A DNA stretch of 64,000 nt from Trichoplax sp. H2 (GCA_003344405.1 NOWV01000094.1:1-64000); one strand, 5' to 3'. Positions 24,801 to 38,460 are shown, counted from the stretch's first letter. Translations and numbers: made by a program. The notes: generated by a model not told the origin, from the sequence alone.

Positions 24801-27800
24801 GTATTAGTTGTTTTTTTCTCTTTAAAATAATAGAACCGATTTGATTAAATCTAATTATTTGTTAAAATTTCAACCACGTTGTTAGACCTTGCATCATATT
24901 GCATACTTTACATATACTTTACGATTGATTCAGTACTACAAACTTAGAGCAAACTTAATTCTATACTTATACGAGACCAAGTAAAATATCATACTCTGAC
25001 AGTAGTTTAATAAAGATCATAATCATCTAGAATGTTGTACAAGACGAATTTTACATAGTAATTCATAGTTATCTAGATATCTTAGATTTATATATACAAT
25101 AGTAGTAATATAAACTAGGCCTAGGATGAGTGCACTTCATAAAATAGTTTACAAATTATCTAAAATAGTTTACTATTACAGTTTTGTAACTTATGTTGAC
25201 TAATTTTATCCTTATGAATGACGAGGTTGCATGAAGTAATGCTATTATTAATCATTAAGCAACACATTATAACAATCCATAAAATATTTAATTATTGTCT
25301 GCAATTATTCTATATTACTCTCTAGGTATATAAATCATGATACTGGCCATGTTATATTTCACTTGATTCTATCAGAAAACTCAGCGCAAAGGTTAAATGA
25401 TATTTTCACACACGAAAACAACAGCATCATATAACTACTGATCTTCTTTTGTTCTTGTTATTATGCTTAGCCTGCCAATTAATTTAATTTCTGAACTATT
25501 TATTATTTCTACGTAATAATCGCCTCAACATCTCTAATTAACATATGAATTATAATATTGAATCAATCGAGCATTCCGTAGATATATATGACAATAGTTC
25601 TCCCTTATTTATATTAACCTGTTTAGAGAGTAAGGATCGGAGTCCAATAATATTTTTTTTAATTCTTTTAACTTCTATTATTTAAATCTTTCAATTTATT
25701 CCGGATTAAATTGACGTAGACATTCTTACAGTTCATGCTAAGCTTATTACGTAAAGGTTAACATTTATGAACGATTAGCTTTAGTACAGAAATTAGTGAG
25801 CAAGCACGTAATCCAGAAAATCGTCTAACGTGGAGTCGTTTTAAACTTCGAATAATCTTAACTAGGCAAATATAACTATAATATGAAAGTTTTAAGATTA
25901 TTTATACACTGCTTATGTAATACAGCATACTACACCATCATCTTAGTACTAATATCTTTATAAAGCCACGTGGAAATATAATTTATGCGCTAATAATAAT
26001 AATATTCATTAGCTTATAATCGACTAATTTCTCTATCCAGAAAAGAAAATCGACTCATTTGTTTTATATCTGCATACTGTATAATTAATTATCTTTAATA
26101 ATTTCAAAGGCAATAGTATGTTACAGCTATGATTGTATCTCAAACATACTTATATTAGATATAAATTTGAAATACATCTTAATACATTACAGTACTCGTA
26201 AAGGAATAATACGCGTTGACCAGTAAGAAAAATAAATGACCACTTGTAGATATCAATTGAATGCCGCATTATTATTATTATTATTAATAAAATCATAATT
26301 TAAGGCGTGTCCGAGCGGTTTCTAACTATTAACTGTGTGATTGTCAATTGGCCTATTCAACTGAAACACTATATCATATTCCAATTGATTATATTATAAT
26401 TAGATTTAGCTATCTGTAAACGCTAATTAGATCAAGTTTTATCAAGATATGAGGTACGGTAGACCTTAGCGCGATCAATACATTAAAAATTTTTCTTTTC
26501 TAGATCACAATCTAAGAATTAAATATCTTATTCGTATTTATATGTTTCTTGCAATAATTTTTACTATATAGGCTTATCATTAACATTAAGCATTGACTAT
26601 TTAAATTTACACTATAAAGCTAGTTACCCGTTATTTGACTAACTATATTTTCATAACGCAGTAAATATATTTGAAATTTTACTCCTTTAGTCAAAAGCTT
26701 GCTGATAATGATTATGGATTTATATGAAATAGTCTGTACTAATATGTTAGAATGATGAATGTATTAAATTATATTTAAATTTTAACTAAACAAGGCATTC
26801 TACTTTAGCATTCATAATTTGATTATGATTTGGCTTAAAGAACTTTAGTATTAATGACGACTACCGTATGCAATAATTATGTTACCATTCAATTAGTAAA
26901 TCAGGGGCTTGCTAATTGAAAGTACACAATATGGATTTAGAAAAAAACGTACAAACATAGATACGATGCTTTACTCTCCTGATTATGAATGTCAACTTTG
27001 TATGAAAGAACTTAATTATGGTGCGCGTATATCGTATCTTACATTCTTATTTAATTACAATGCTGATCACATGAACACAGTAGGGGTGATTTCTGAATTC
27101 TGTTTTGAATAAAGCAGTAATAATAACAATAAAATTAAATTAAATTAAATCAATCGCGGCTGTATTGAAAGTTACTCCATTGTACGTATGAGTTCAACAT
27201 CAAAAAGTAAAAGACAATATATGTCTGCTGTTAGTAAAATAAGTATCTTATTCACCACTATATGCAAAAGTAATCATTAGATTCTAACTCAACGCTTGCT
27301 TAATAAAATTAATAATGAAAGAACACATCTAACACATGTTTACATCGTTGTAATACGTAGTGCATATGAGTAATGCTATTTAAACATACTATACAATATC
27401 GGATTAATAATATAAAATTAATATCTACAACAGCTAATGGCTGTATAATGCAGTTGTCGAAAGTAATAAATCGGTTTGACTAGATTATTTCAGGAGGCCT
27501 GAATGAATTTATCGTATTATTATGGATATATTTTCATATAATTAATTTGGCTTACGGGAAAAATTTTATCTAAAGAGCATGCGTTCAATAATTGTAGGTC
27601 TAAAATACTATAGCATCTTCTAATATTACTCATTTATTTTATTCTAAATTCATTATGATGCCCACAATGCAGTAAAGGTCAATGTTAAAGAAGAAAAAGA
27701 CTTAGTTAAATCGATGATTAAGTATATCATAAATATTTAAAGAAAAGATTTTACTGTATAGCTATTATATGCTAGTTTACAATAACATAATTTTTTGAAT

Positions 27801-28677
27801 ATATATTATTTAAGGCGTAGTATAGGATTTATACTTTACTTACAAATAACTAAGGAACAATAAGCCGAAAATATCATTTTAAATTAGCAATCATGCTGAT
27901 TTCATGGTAATTTCTATTTTTATGCTTTGATAAAGCATAATTAAAATTATCTTATACGTTATCTAGTAACTTTGCGTTTCCTGCAGTATCTTTAAGCGAT
28001 CAATAAAGATTTTTTGATGACAAGTCTATGGACCAGCTATTTTTGAGTTATTCCATAGCGCTACCATGAAAATTTCAATTAATCAGGCACGCATCCTGGT
28101 ATCTGATTCATCTATATTCTATGCGAAATAACAAATAAAACATCTTATGCAAGATCGAACAATGATATTAATTTCATTCATACTTTTTTCAATGCATGTT
28201 TTATAAATTATAATTAATCTATCTTGAATTTATATTTCAAAAGTTATACACATTACGCAATAGCAATAAATAGTCAATTGTAAATAAATTGTAGGCGTTT
28301 CAGAAACGATTCTCCCTGCTGAGAATTCGTCCGACAAAGGAAAGTGTAAAAATCTACGTATATAGGTAATTACCTATTCCTTATGTAATTCATTCATTCT
28401 AAAAACTGACTTTAGCTTAAAAAACTTTTAATACATTAACGAGATCAAAAACTCCATACAGCTTGACTATAGTCTGAACCTATTCGTATGTACTGTAAGC
28501 TACCAGACATAAATCTGGAAGACCTTGATGCGTATATGTTATACACGAATAAAAGAAACTAATGGATCTGAATCTAAACTGCATATTCTTTATCGTTATA
28601 TTAATTTTTCAATCAAATAAGTTGGGTATATTTGATTATGCCAATGAAGATATCAAGGTAAAATATGGTAATCATCG

Positions 28678-28872
28678 TTGTCATTATGTACACTATACAG
28701 TAGAGCTAGGTTTCTGCCGATTATAGTCACTTCCAAAGAGGTTATCGGAAGTATAATAATAACCGAATTAACAAGTGGTTGTACAGCATATGCGCAAATC
28801 GGCTTCGCCTACTTAGGTAAAATGTGGGCATGGACATTAACGCGTTACTTTTTTTTAATTTTCGTGATCTAA
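28678..28872 (+). pseudogene. Possible relic of an ISXO2/IS1595-like DDE transposase
   Basis: An open stretch reads FLPIIVTSKEVIGSIIITE, then CTAYAQIGFAYLGK. This recalls the run from the strand before the second catalytic Asp (usually I-x-x-D-x-W-x-A-Y) in IS1595-type transposases. The Asp itself is replaced by Glu and the Trp is absent, so any such element is inactive. There is no ATG near the 5' end and no terminal repeats were found. Low confidence; a chance ORF is plausible. Confidence 0.18.
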
Positions 28873-31800
28873 GCCTTTATTGCAAAATATGAAATTTCAA
28901 GTGCATAAATATAACATACTGCGCTATAATCAGTCGTAGTCGAATTGTATTTTTAATTAAAGTACAGCAGTATCGTCATGACACTATAATTAAAATTCCA
29001 GGTACATTAGTATCAGCACTACAATGATCCTAAATCAGGTATTATCTGTTATATTTAATACGGCCTTCAGTAATTTATATCAAATAGTATCGATATTATA
29101 CTATACTATATAGACTAATTTCTCGAATACAAATTAATCAATCAATTTAATTAATTAAATTACTGATATATAAGAAACGAGTTAATTACGCAGTCTCAAC
29201 TGAATGAAAGAAGCGCTTGAGTTATACCGAATATTATAATGAGGTGGATATCAAAACGACGGGTTACTAAATTTGATATGATAGAATAAATTAGCGATAA
29301 ATCATCTATACTCGTAGTTGTACGGAAAAGATATTTTAAGTATTTGTAACTAACAGAATAAGTGTAATATGCGATTATCATTAGATGAGATCCACATTAT
29401 TGTTTTTCGGAAAGTTCGGAATTATTTCTTGAACAATCCAACTTTATTGTAGCTAGTATAATCAAACAGTAGTTTATCATTATTCTATTTTCATGATAGT
29501 CTCATTTACTGTATCATGCATGCATAATTAGTTTTATATATTGATCTTTTTGAAAATAATTATTTACAATTGAGTTAGAACTTTAGTACATAAAGTGAAT
29601 TAGATTTTTACTCAATCTATATTAGGTAGCATTTTATAATCTATGTAAAGCAATTTTAATGATTCTGACGAGAAACCCAATCTTTCAAAGCCCTTAAATT
29701 TTCCTATTTGATTTACACATGCTCAATTTATACTATGTTTTGTCATTATGTTCTGTATAGAACTTTTACAATTTATTTCACTATATTTCTTTCCGTATCA
29801 CGGTATTTATAATGCTGTAATGAGAAAATTTGTTGTTTAATCATTTCTGTAAGCTACGATACTTTGGACGATATGAAACAATTTAAATAGTTTCAATTAG
29901 TGATATGGGTACTTGATAATACTTTATATTTAAGAGTTAAAATTAGGCCACTACTGGATTCTAATGCCATTATTACATTATCACCCATCTACTTGTATTA
30001 ATAAAACACTATAAGCCTCATCACGTTTCTACACAGATATATATGAGTATTTTTGTTAGATAAAATTATTGTTAACGCACTGTAGCCTATCTGTATTTTC
30101 TTATTAAATATAGGAGGTGACAATTGTAGAAGTTCCAGAGAATAGAAAATAGTTTTCTCAATATAAAGTTCATGCATTTTCAGATAGAATGGATTCGTTA
30201 CCTTTGAACCTTCTTCAAGTATACACAAGCTCTATGTTTCTATATTTTAGATAACTTTCAATACGTTAATATAGCATTATTTTAGTTTACGATATGAAAT
30301 TTGGAAATTAATGTTGTGATTTAATCTACATTAACGTAATCATTCGCTCAGTCGGTACCACTCATAAATGATAAACTTTATTCTGTTCATTTTACAAAGT
30401 ATTGACGTGAATATATATGGGAACGATAAAATTCCTATCTTTTATTAGTGCTGCTGCTTCTTTAAGAAATAGATTCTGATATTTAATGCTAAAGATACCG
30501 GTAGCTCATAACAATGCCCTGTAATATCGCGAGAGCAAAGAATCCAATAGCCATTTGTAGTCAAGTCCAAAGTATAGCTTTAAATATTGATTGTAAGATT
30601 GTACGAGCATTGTAAGTCATGTGTTGATTAGTCAGATGGATTTTCTTGTAAGTGCTAAATCATAGAATATAAGATTGTTTAAGTGAGTATTCATGTTAGT
30701 AGTTATAGTGCAGATTGTAGTAGTTGTTAAAGATGCTGTATTAAATGATCTTCACACCTTGGGATACGCTAGTAACGAAATGCTAGCCTAAATAAGATAG
30801 ATATTGGCCCCTGTATCCTGATGATACTCTGTAACTAAATGTATATAATCAAGATATTTCATCTTCGAAGTTTATTTAGTCGTAGCTAATCCGGTCCTTG
30901 GTAGAACACGTAATTTGTGTAATAAAGTGATTTATTCTCAAGATATGGAAATCTTTGCTTAAAGTTGGACACCTTATCACACATTGCTACAGTTATTATC
31001 AAACTGCTTTCATTGTTCTACCGCATTCCACGAAAAGTAAATACGGTTAAATTGTGATCGGTCAAAAGTTACTAATGGCAGTAAAAGTATTGATAAAGCA
31101 TTCTATCATTATTTTCTTACGTTATATTTATAACGTGCTGTAGCGTTTTGAATCTGAATTAAGAAAGCAAAAATTACTTAAATCCTCATTGTTTAGAAGG
31201 TACAGTACATGCATTACAGCGCATTAAAAATATCGACCGACATTATCCCTATACATTTTCTAAAACTACCACATGATTTAATTGTAAACTATCGAAAATT
31301 CTTTGAGCATCAAGCACTCTGATATTCTGAAGTCCTGTTAAATATGATAAATCAAATCCGGCAACTATTTACTGTGAGATTTTTTTCGTTATTATCACAA
31401 TTATTTTCTATTGTTTCTTAAATAATTATAATGATAACGACAATGTATTCAGCTTTTCATTGATAATCCGGTCAGCAATGCTGATTTCATATAATTACAA
31501 AAGTAACAGATATATTTACATGATATCAAGCCACAATAAAATTTATTGAAACCAAAGATATTTCTACAACCGTTTAAGCATAAAGTGAGATTAATTACGT
31601 TAAGTATTAAACCACATTTATACCCAAAACGAACAATATTAATGTATTTATATCGCTGAGTAGTTATTTTTTTACAATAATGACCTCATCCGATTACATG
31701 ATAACGGCGATGATTGATATAAATTGCCTAATACTGTAGGAATTGCATAAAAAGTGACTATGATTACAAACCAACAACCTGTCTAAAATTGATAGATGAT

Positions 31801-32402
31801 ATAATGTAGGATACCAAGTTAAGTAATATTATTTCTTCTAGAAAATTCGCTCAAGAAGAATAAAATGCAATAAATGCCAATACATATAACAGAGTATAAG
31901 ATCCAAGCATCAAAAGAAACAACTACCTACAAGTACATTGCTTCTAAACTTTACAAAGGTTATATACCAAAAGTTACTGTGAAAATTAAATTGTCATGCG
32001 CAAGATAACTGAAAAGAGAGAGAAGTAAAGGTATCCATCTTCTCTCGACTCTCTTACTGTATACAACTGTATGCATATACGTATATAGAGAGATGCTGCA
32101 TATTCATATATACATATAAGTATATATAAATAGATGCTTTACAGCATAGCTATCGTACATATTGTACAGAGTTGGTACATAATGAAAGTGTAAACAATAT
32201 TGCTAGCACTTTATAGTAACGACAAGCAAACGAGAAAATGCCTATTCTTAATGTATATAAACAAATTAATCTTTATCGAAACAAGGCAACGTGATATATT
32301 ATACAAAAGAATAAACTAATAATGTTCGAATTACAAATGCATGTAACTTTTTCAATGTCATAACCAGTCTAGATGATAGATATAACAAGGTACACACAGA
32401 AA

Positions 32403-32418
32403 CACACACACACACACA
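32403..32418. repeat. Short (AC)n microsatellite
   Basis: A run of about eight AC units within AT- and TG/CA-rich sequence. It produces the low-complexity Cys/Val-rich reading frame on the opposite strand, which is not a gene. Confidence 0.85.
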
Positions 32419-33472
32419 TATATGTAAAACAAGGTACGCGTACCAACACACATATGCAGTACATATGTACACACTACACATTCATATTGCACACAAATGC
32501 ATGCGTATGCATTTAGGCATACGATCGATGTTGAATTCTAGACCATATTCAGAGCGATATTTATTATATTTAGCATATGTTCTAGCATAAACAGCTGTAT
32601 AGTTCACATAATAGTTTTCTTGACTCTGTATAATGTACCTTGAAAAATTTTGAGGGTGTTTTTAACCAGACTTACTATCAGCGGCTGACCTTATTTCCAA
32701 CAATAGCAAACAATTATCCTATTAAATTATTATTTATCATTTGAAATAAACGCTAAGCAAATTCTTGAATTTTTATCATTTGCGTTAGTAGACGGCAATT
32801 GATTTTAATTGGAAACAGCTAGTCTACCACATCTAGAAGAGAAGAAATTGCAGAAAATTCTGTTCAATAATATTGCCGTGCAAATAAAATCTATAAGAAT
32901 ACTTCCTCTGACTAACTCTACTAACAGTATTCCAAATAAAATTGATTAAATAGTATTAATCTTGACGATTTCCTTATTACATTAATAGCTGATTGATAAC
33001 ATATTTATTTGCAAGTACCATGTAAGCTAGTACCCGGATACAGTATTAGCCATTGAATAGAGTAAAATCTGAATTTGTTTTCAACTAGTACAGTCTGCCT
33101 TAGTATAGACTATTTTTCAACTATTTTTCAATTATTTTGCTGATATACTTATAGTCATCATCAATTTGAGATTAGAGGAATATTCTTAGGAATACTGATA
33201 AGAGCAGTTGTTATCAGAATTATTCACATAATTCATAATTTTTTAATAGCATCAATGCCAATGAATCACCAGTAAAGATCAATGATTGTCTCACATTGGC
33301 TTTAACAGTGAGGTAAATTTCTTATCAAATAGGTAACAAGTGCATATCTACTGAACTGCGGTGTATTCTTATATCCAAAACGGCCATGATTGGACTTTAT
33401 AAGTTAAGACTATTACTTTTTCTTAAAGATTCAAAAAAATAGGTTTGGTTGTTGGCTAAAGTTAAGGAACAC

Positions 33473-33568
33473 TTACCCCTGTAAATGGCGTTTCATATGA
33501 AGAGCTAAATGGTCCGATCTTGAAAAGCAACGATCACAATGGGAGCATTTAAATGGCTTGGCTCCAGT
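33473..33568 (-). CDS. KLF6/7: KLF6/7 exon 3
   Basis: Begins TGAKPFKC, encodes finger 3 and stops with TAA after HLQG. The stop overlaps a GTAAGTG sequence that would be a perfect splice donor (see findings), so a longer alternative C-terminus cannot be ruled out. Confidence 0.92.
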
Positions 33569-36500
33569 CTAAGTAAATAAGAGCATGATGTTTAGGAATA
33601 CAATAACAAAAATCATTGCAACCCTCAATGTTAAAAATATTACAAACAAGACAATTAATTTGTGTCTTTATGATATTTCAATTCATTTAAACATAAATGC
33701 TGTAAGCTAATAAAATATACTGTCATGTCAAGTACCTGAATTTAATATCGTTATGGTATAGTTACTGTCTTTATAATTTTGTTTAATAATTAGATAACCG
33801 AATTTTCGGTTTCAGCTAGATTAGAAACGAATGTAATAACAGCACGATATTACTTTCGTAAAAATTTTGCTCCGTATCCTATACGTAATTACCTTTCGAT
33901 TGACATAAATCATATACATATCCAATTTCTACTAAGTAATTACATCGCTGTTTACTTTGTTTATCGTAGCATATGTCGTAAAATTATTGCACATATTCTG
34001 TGATATCATATCATTGACGGAAATGTCTATAAGAAATATTGTCGTAAAGATGTTGAAGTTTTTATTTATGTTTGATGTAACATAATCTCATATTGCATTA
34101 CGGAATACAATGTTGTCTCTTAGTCAAGTATAAACCAAAATTCATCACTATAATAAAATCTACAGTGATTTGGTTCACCATTTCTGATATCGTTGATCAT
34201 GCAGTCATGCGTATACAAAATTTCATTTATTATGGGTGAATGATAACGTCAACTATGAAAATAACCGTGATTTATTATATAATTATCGATTCCAAAGTGT
34301 GTTCACGATGATCAATCCAGCATTTCACGTACAGGTTACGCAAATAGATGACATGCAATTGCTTACATGATCAATTTAAGTTGTTATGGGATTGTAAAAA
34401 GACTATAGTCCTATTTTATTATGTTATTCGAATTTATAGGAGTTAAAATAAATTATTTTCGGAACGTTATGCTCGTATTCGTTAGTATTATTAACTAAGA
34501 AATCAAAAAGTTAATGGACATAAATTGTTAACTCACTGATTTACGGTATCAAATAATTTCTGTTTGGATTAAATTGGGCATTTTCAATTATTTCTTACTT
34601 TGATCATCGTTTACTTAACGACATAGACAATTTTTCATGCGACGTCTTACCAATCCCGTACTACCGACCCTAGATTCTCAACTCACGCACATACGTTGCA
34701 AAACGACCCGACCAATCTTATAGCTTAAATTGTAATTTTGTTACAATTTGATTCTTTGATGTCGATTATACTATAGTATTATCTATATTAAATTCCGAAG
34801 AACATGAGTACGTTCAAAAGTAACATGATCTATAATATACCTATCTATGTCGGATTAGTAATTACTGTACATTCTTGAAAATCTCTACTAATTTTTTTAT
34901 TCTATGTTGTCAAAATTTTCACATCAGCTACTGTCGGTCTGATAAGAAGCCGTCTTAACATTCTTTAAATATCCATCTTTTTAGCACGTTTCATTATCAA
35001 ATTTATAAACTGCCGTATTAAATTGTCTTTGACATAGTAAACTACGGGTAAAATTTAATTTCATGACTGACAGCTGATATATTACTAATATATTATGTTA
35101 CTGAAAATATTCTTATCAATCTACTTTATAATTTAATATAGAATATTTTCCTAACTAAATGTCTTAAAAGATTTTAATGACCAAGTTAAATAACATTTTA
35201 TTATATATTCTGATCTGCGCTAAGCGATAATCAAATTGCTATAGAGACTTACATGCTTGCGGTAATGGCGTGTTAATTCATCAGATCTGGCAAATCTCCA
35301 GGGACATTCTTCCCATGGACATTTGTAAGGCTTTTCTCCCGTGTGCGTACGCTGGTGCGCTTTTAAATGTGAGCTTTTAGTATAAACTTTACGACAACCA
35401 GAAAAATGGCAACGATGTACTCGTCTTTTAGCTTTGATGTTACCATTAACGAGATTTTTAGCATTTTTGCTCTTATTTACTTTAGTATTATTAATATTTC
35501 GATTCGTACATGATTTCGGAGTTTTAGAAGGGCGAGATGGGGTTGTACTAGTTAAAGTATTAGTACTGACAACATTTTTTCGTGTATTGGATACATTAAC
35601 GGAATTAATGTTATTAGTTTTAGAACCTGAACTACGACTTGATTTTTGCTGCTGATTAGTAGATGGTTGTTTACTAATAGCTTTAGCTTTGATCTCTGGT
35701 GATGATGGAGGTGTAGGTGGTAAAGATGATTTGCGTTTGTTATTCAATGTTTTTTGTTGCTGCGTTTTACCTTTTTCCAATAACGCTGGTAAAATATATT
35801 CTGTTGCTTTTGTGTTAACTTGTTTAACTTGTTGCTGCATCTGGCTAAGATCAAATCGAAACGGATTGCCATCTTGACAGCTATTAGCTGAAGGTGGTGG
35901 ACTTAACTCAGCGGTTATTAATTTCACATCTTTATCAATCAAGTAATGATTAGTAGCAGCTGTTATTGCTGTTGTAACTGCTGTTGATGCTAGTGTAGTT
36001 GTTGCAGTTGAAAATTGGTCTCTTGTAACTAATGGATACTCCATGCAACCTTCCCAGTTTGCACTGTTGTAACCACAGTTGTCGGTATAATAAGGTTCAG
36101 AATTGATGTAGCGTTCAACCTCTAACTTAATCTATGAAACAAAAGAATCCCATACTAAAAATCGATTTTTTACTAATATCAAATCATGATCAATTTACAA
36201 TTTCTTTTACGAGTAAAGTTATACATTACTAAAAATACCTAAAACGACGCATTAAAAGTCTTAATATTTAGCCTTAATGCTAATTTAAACATTTCTATTT
36301 AATTTAATCAAAATTTTATTCATCAATCAAAGATCACACCGTAAATAACTATCTCCATATTAAATCTATTATAATTACTAATGGTTTATCCTAATCGTGC
36401 CTATTGTCGTATATTTTTATTAAAGTAATTTCATTTAGTATACAGATTAAAAGTAGTGATCGCTAAGATAACCTGTCTTGCAATTCACAGCAAGTATAGA

Positions 36501-38024
36501 TATCGTACTTGTCTACCAATCTTTTTAATAACATGTCGTTCGACAATGTATTTGAAGATTTTAATTAATCGTATTATAATTAATACAGAAAAAACATTTA
36601 CTGAACAGAACAGGGTAAAACAAGAAGTGTAAAAAACAATGTGTTGGTAAACGTTATCGATATTGAAATGGTTCATTTGCAACATAGATATTATCAGAAA
36701 TCAATCGTTTACTGAATGGAATTGAGTAAAACAGGAAGGGCAAAAACAATGAGTTAGCAAGGATTAATCATTCTGAAATAGTGTAAATGCAACTTAGATA
36801 TTATCAGACATTATCATAATCTCATTTTCGGGTTATTTGACATTAACATATTAATTTTTCTAATACAGTATCACTTCTTTTTCTCCCAGCGATGTATAAT
36901 GTCAGAATTGATTAAATTGAAAAGTTCCTCAAAGTATAAAAGTGACTGCTAGTACGAAGATATTGTCACATTCTCATTTAACTACCGCGATCTACTGTGC
37001 ATCTATAAAATCTAAGCGAAATAGCAATCGGCATTAGTCGCTACAGAGAAATTTCCATGTCAAGGTTATGGAACTTCAATAGAATCCCTTTCTTGATGCA
37101 ATCAATGTATAAACTATTCTCGAATGACTACCATATTTAGAGTAGATAATGGAATATATTTAATTATTACAATGCTGAAGTAGGCAATTCGTACAATAGA
37201 TCTACAGGTTGATTCAAAAGGACGTACAGCCCAATTGGATATCATATTCAATAGCTATTATCGATTAATAAGGTAAAGTAATCACGGCATATATACGTCC
37301 AAAGATGATGATGATGATGATATCTGTATAGCTAAATATTAAAATGATGCTTGATTAAATAAATGGAAACATTTCAATTTTCTGACAAGAATATCAACTT
37401 CTTATTACAAGAGAATAGGTCTGATGAGTCTGTCATTGGGAGCACGAATGCCATAGTCGCAGTTTTTCTTCAATTTTTAAAATTAATAATAAACAAGTGC
37501 TTGTCCCTTTAAACTATCATAATTTTATAGATACCATAAAATTGCTTAAAACTTGTACTGTAATGATTTTATGCATAATAAACAGGATTGACCGTAACAT
37601 ATATACGTTCGTATTCTGTCTTCAATATTAGTGTATAAAGAAAATTTCGTTGGATACTACACTTAAAGTTTTATTATTGCAATATATTCGGCAGGAATAA
37701 TTATACTGTCACACTAAATAACAACACGACTTGTGCTAAAGATTATGTATTATGATGTTAATGAAATATGTTTATCAAGTAATCGTATCAAAAGTCACAG
37801 TAATAAAATCAGTTGACGAAGAAAATCGATTAGTGACTAAGGGCAAAAATGAAAATTATACTAACTTGTTGCCAATCTTCTTCCAAGGTTGGTAGTGTAT
37901 AGAAGAAACCATTATCGTTATGCAATTGCTCATGAAAATACTCGCTAGCACAACTAGAGCCAAGACTACTATTAGCATAATCCAACGTAGCCATCACAGA
38001 AGCAGATTCCAAATTACTCGACAT
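33473..38024 (-). CDS. KLF6/7: Krüppel-like zinc-finger transcription factor, KLF6/7 type
   Basis: Three coding exons on the minus strand: 38024-37866, 36131-35253 and 33568-33473 (stop included), 377 residues, all introns phase 0. Exon 1 carries the KLF6/7 N-terminal motif ([18 protein letters not shown]), completed by exon 2 ([13 protein letters not shown]). A Ser/Thr/Asn-rich linker with TPPSSPE follows. Three C2H2 fingers end the protein: [38 protein letters not shown] and [17 protein letters not shown]. These are the KLF signature fingers, which bind GC/CACCC-box DNA in the nucleus. The intron splits fingers 2 and 3 exactly at the RKH|TGAKPF linker. The ATG at 38024-38022 was chosen because the frame upstream has only a TTG and then an in-frame stop. 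The end is HMKRHLQG. It is the only clear transcription factor in the window and has no functional neighbour. Confidence 0.95.
35253..36131 (-). CDS. KLF6/7: KLF6/7 exon 2
   Basis: 879 bases (293 codons): the [12 protein letters not shown] motif, a long low-complexity linker, a basic segment and zinc fingers 1 and 2. It ends RKH before a GTAAGT donor. Confidence 0.96.
36600..36810. repeat. Diverged tandem duplication in KLF intron 1
   Basis: Two units of about 100 bases (36600-36699 and 36711-36810) share an ordered series of matches: ACTGAA, GTAAAACA, AACAATG, TTGCAAC/ATGCAAC and TAGATATTATCAGA. Similarity is roughly three quarters by eye. Confidence 0.75.
37866..38024 (-). CDS. KLF6/7: KLF6/7 exon 1
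   Basis: 53 codons from ATG to a GTTAGT donor. The end of the exon, [11 protein letters not shown], is the KLF6/7-type N-terminal motif that continues in the next exon. The first 30 residues are Ser- and Ala-rich without a recognisable domain. Confidence 0.93.
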
Positions 38025-38386
38025 CGGATAACGTGTACCAAACAAATTTCGTCAAAAGAAATAATACTAAAATATAAGTATATGAAAAATGGATTATAGA
38101 TTAATACCGGCTAAAGTTTAATTACTGTACGCAACTATTTGTAACCAGTAAAATATTATTTTAAAAAATTTTTTTAATTGCCATTCTGAATATTATTGTT
38201 TTGAAACTGCCTATAATTTTAATATGGACAACCTGAAAATCAAGATTATAAATACTCCTCTTACTTTAATTCAAATAATTTGCTTACCTTAAATGAATTT
38301 AATGATGGCTAAATGAATTAAGTATCAACTCAATGCGGATAATCGAGTATTTCAAGGCCTTTTTTATCGTAAACTTCTACGGATTG

Positions 38387-38460
38387 CAAACGATAATAAA
38401 ACTACCGACAAGACCGAGGAGATCGGAGATGATCTGGCAACAGACTACACCAAGCGTTGA
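38387..38460. promoter_or_regulatory. GC-rich patch upstream of KLF gene, possible 5' leader/promoter
   Basis: About 75 bases near 50% GC stand out from the AT-rich surroundings, some 350 bases upstream of the KLF start codon. The plus strand is open here with GC-rich codons (a stretch reading NDNKTTDKTEEIGDDLATDY), so an unrelated small exon is the alternative. No known promoter element was recognised. Confidence 0.3.

Larger units (their letters stand above)
10241..33472. other. 23-kb gene-poor interval
   Basis: AT-rich sequence between the start of the SRCR/EGF gene and the end of the KLF gene. ORFs are short (longest about 100 codons, around 11137-11448 plus) and of the number expected by chance at this base composition. 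None carries a domain I recognise with confidence. Weak transposase-like fragments are listed separately. Small multi-exon genes could be missed here, as the PRELID1 gene elsewhere in the window shows. Confidence 0.6.

Noticed and set aside
35434-35877. Plus-strand ORFs of 62-73 residues
   Set aside because: Antisense to the low-complexity linker of KLF exon 2.
38022-38045. Longer KLF start at 38045 (MFGTRYP...)
   Set aside because: The first codon there is TTG, not ATG, and an in-frame TGA lies just upstream. The first ATG is at 38024.
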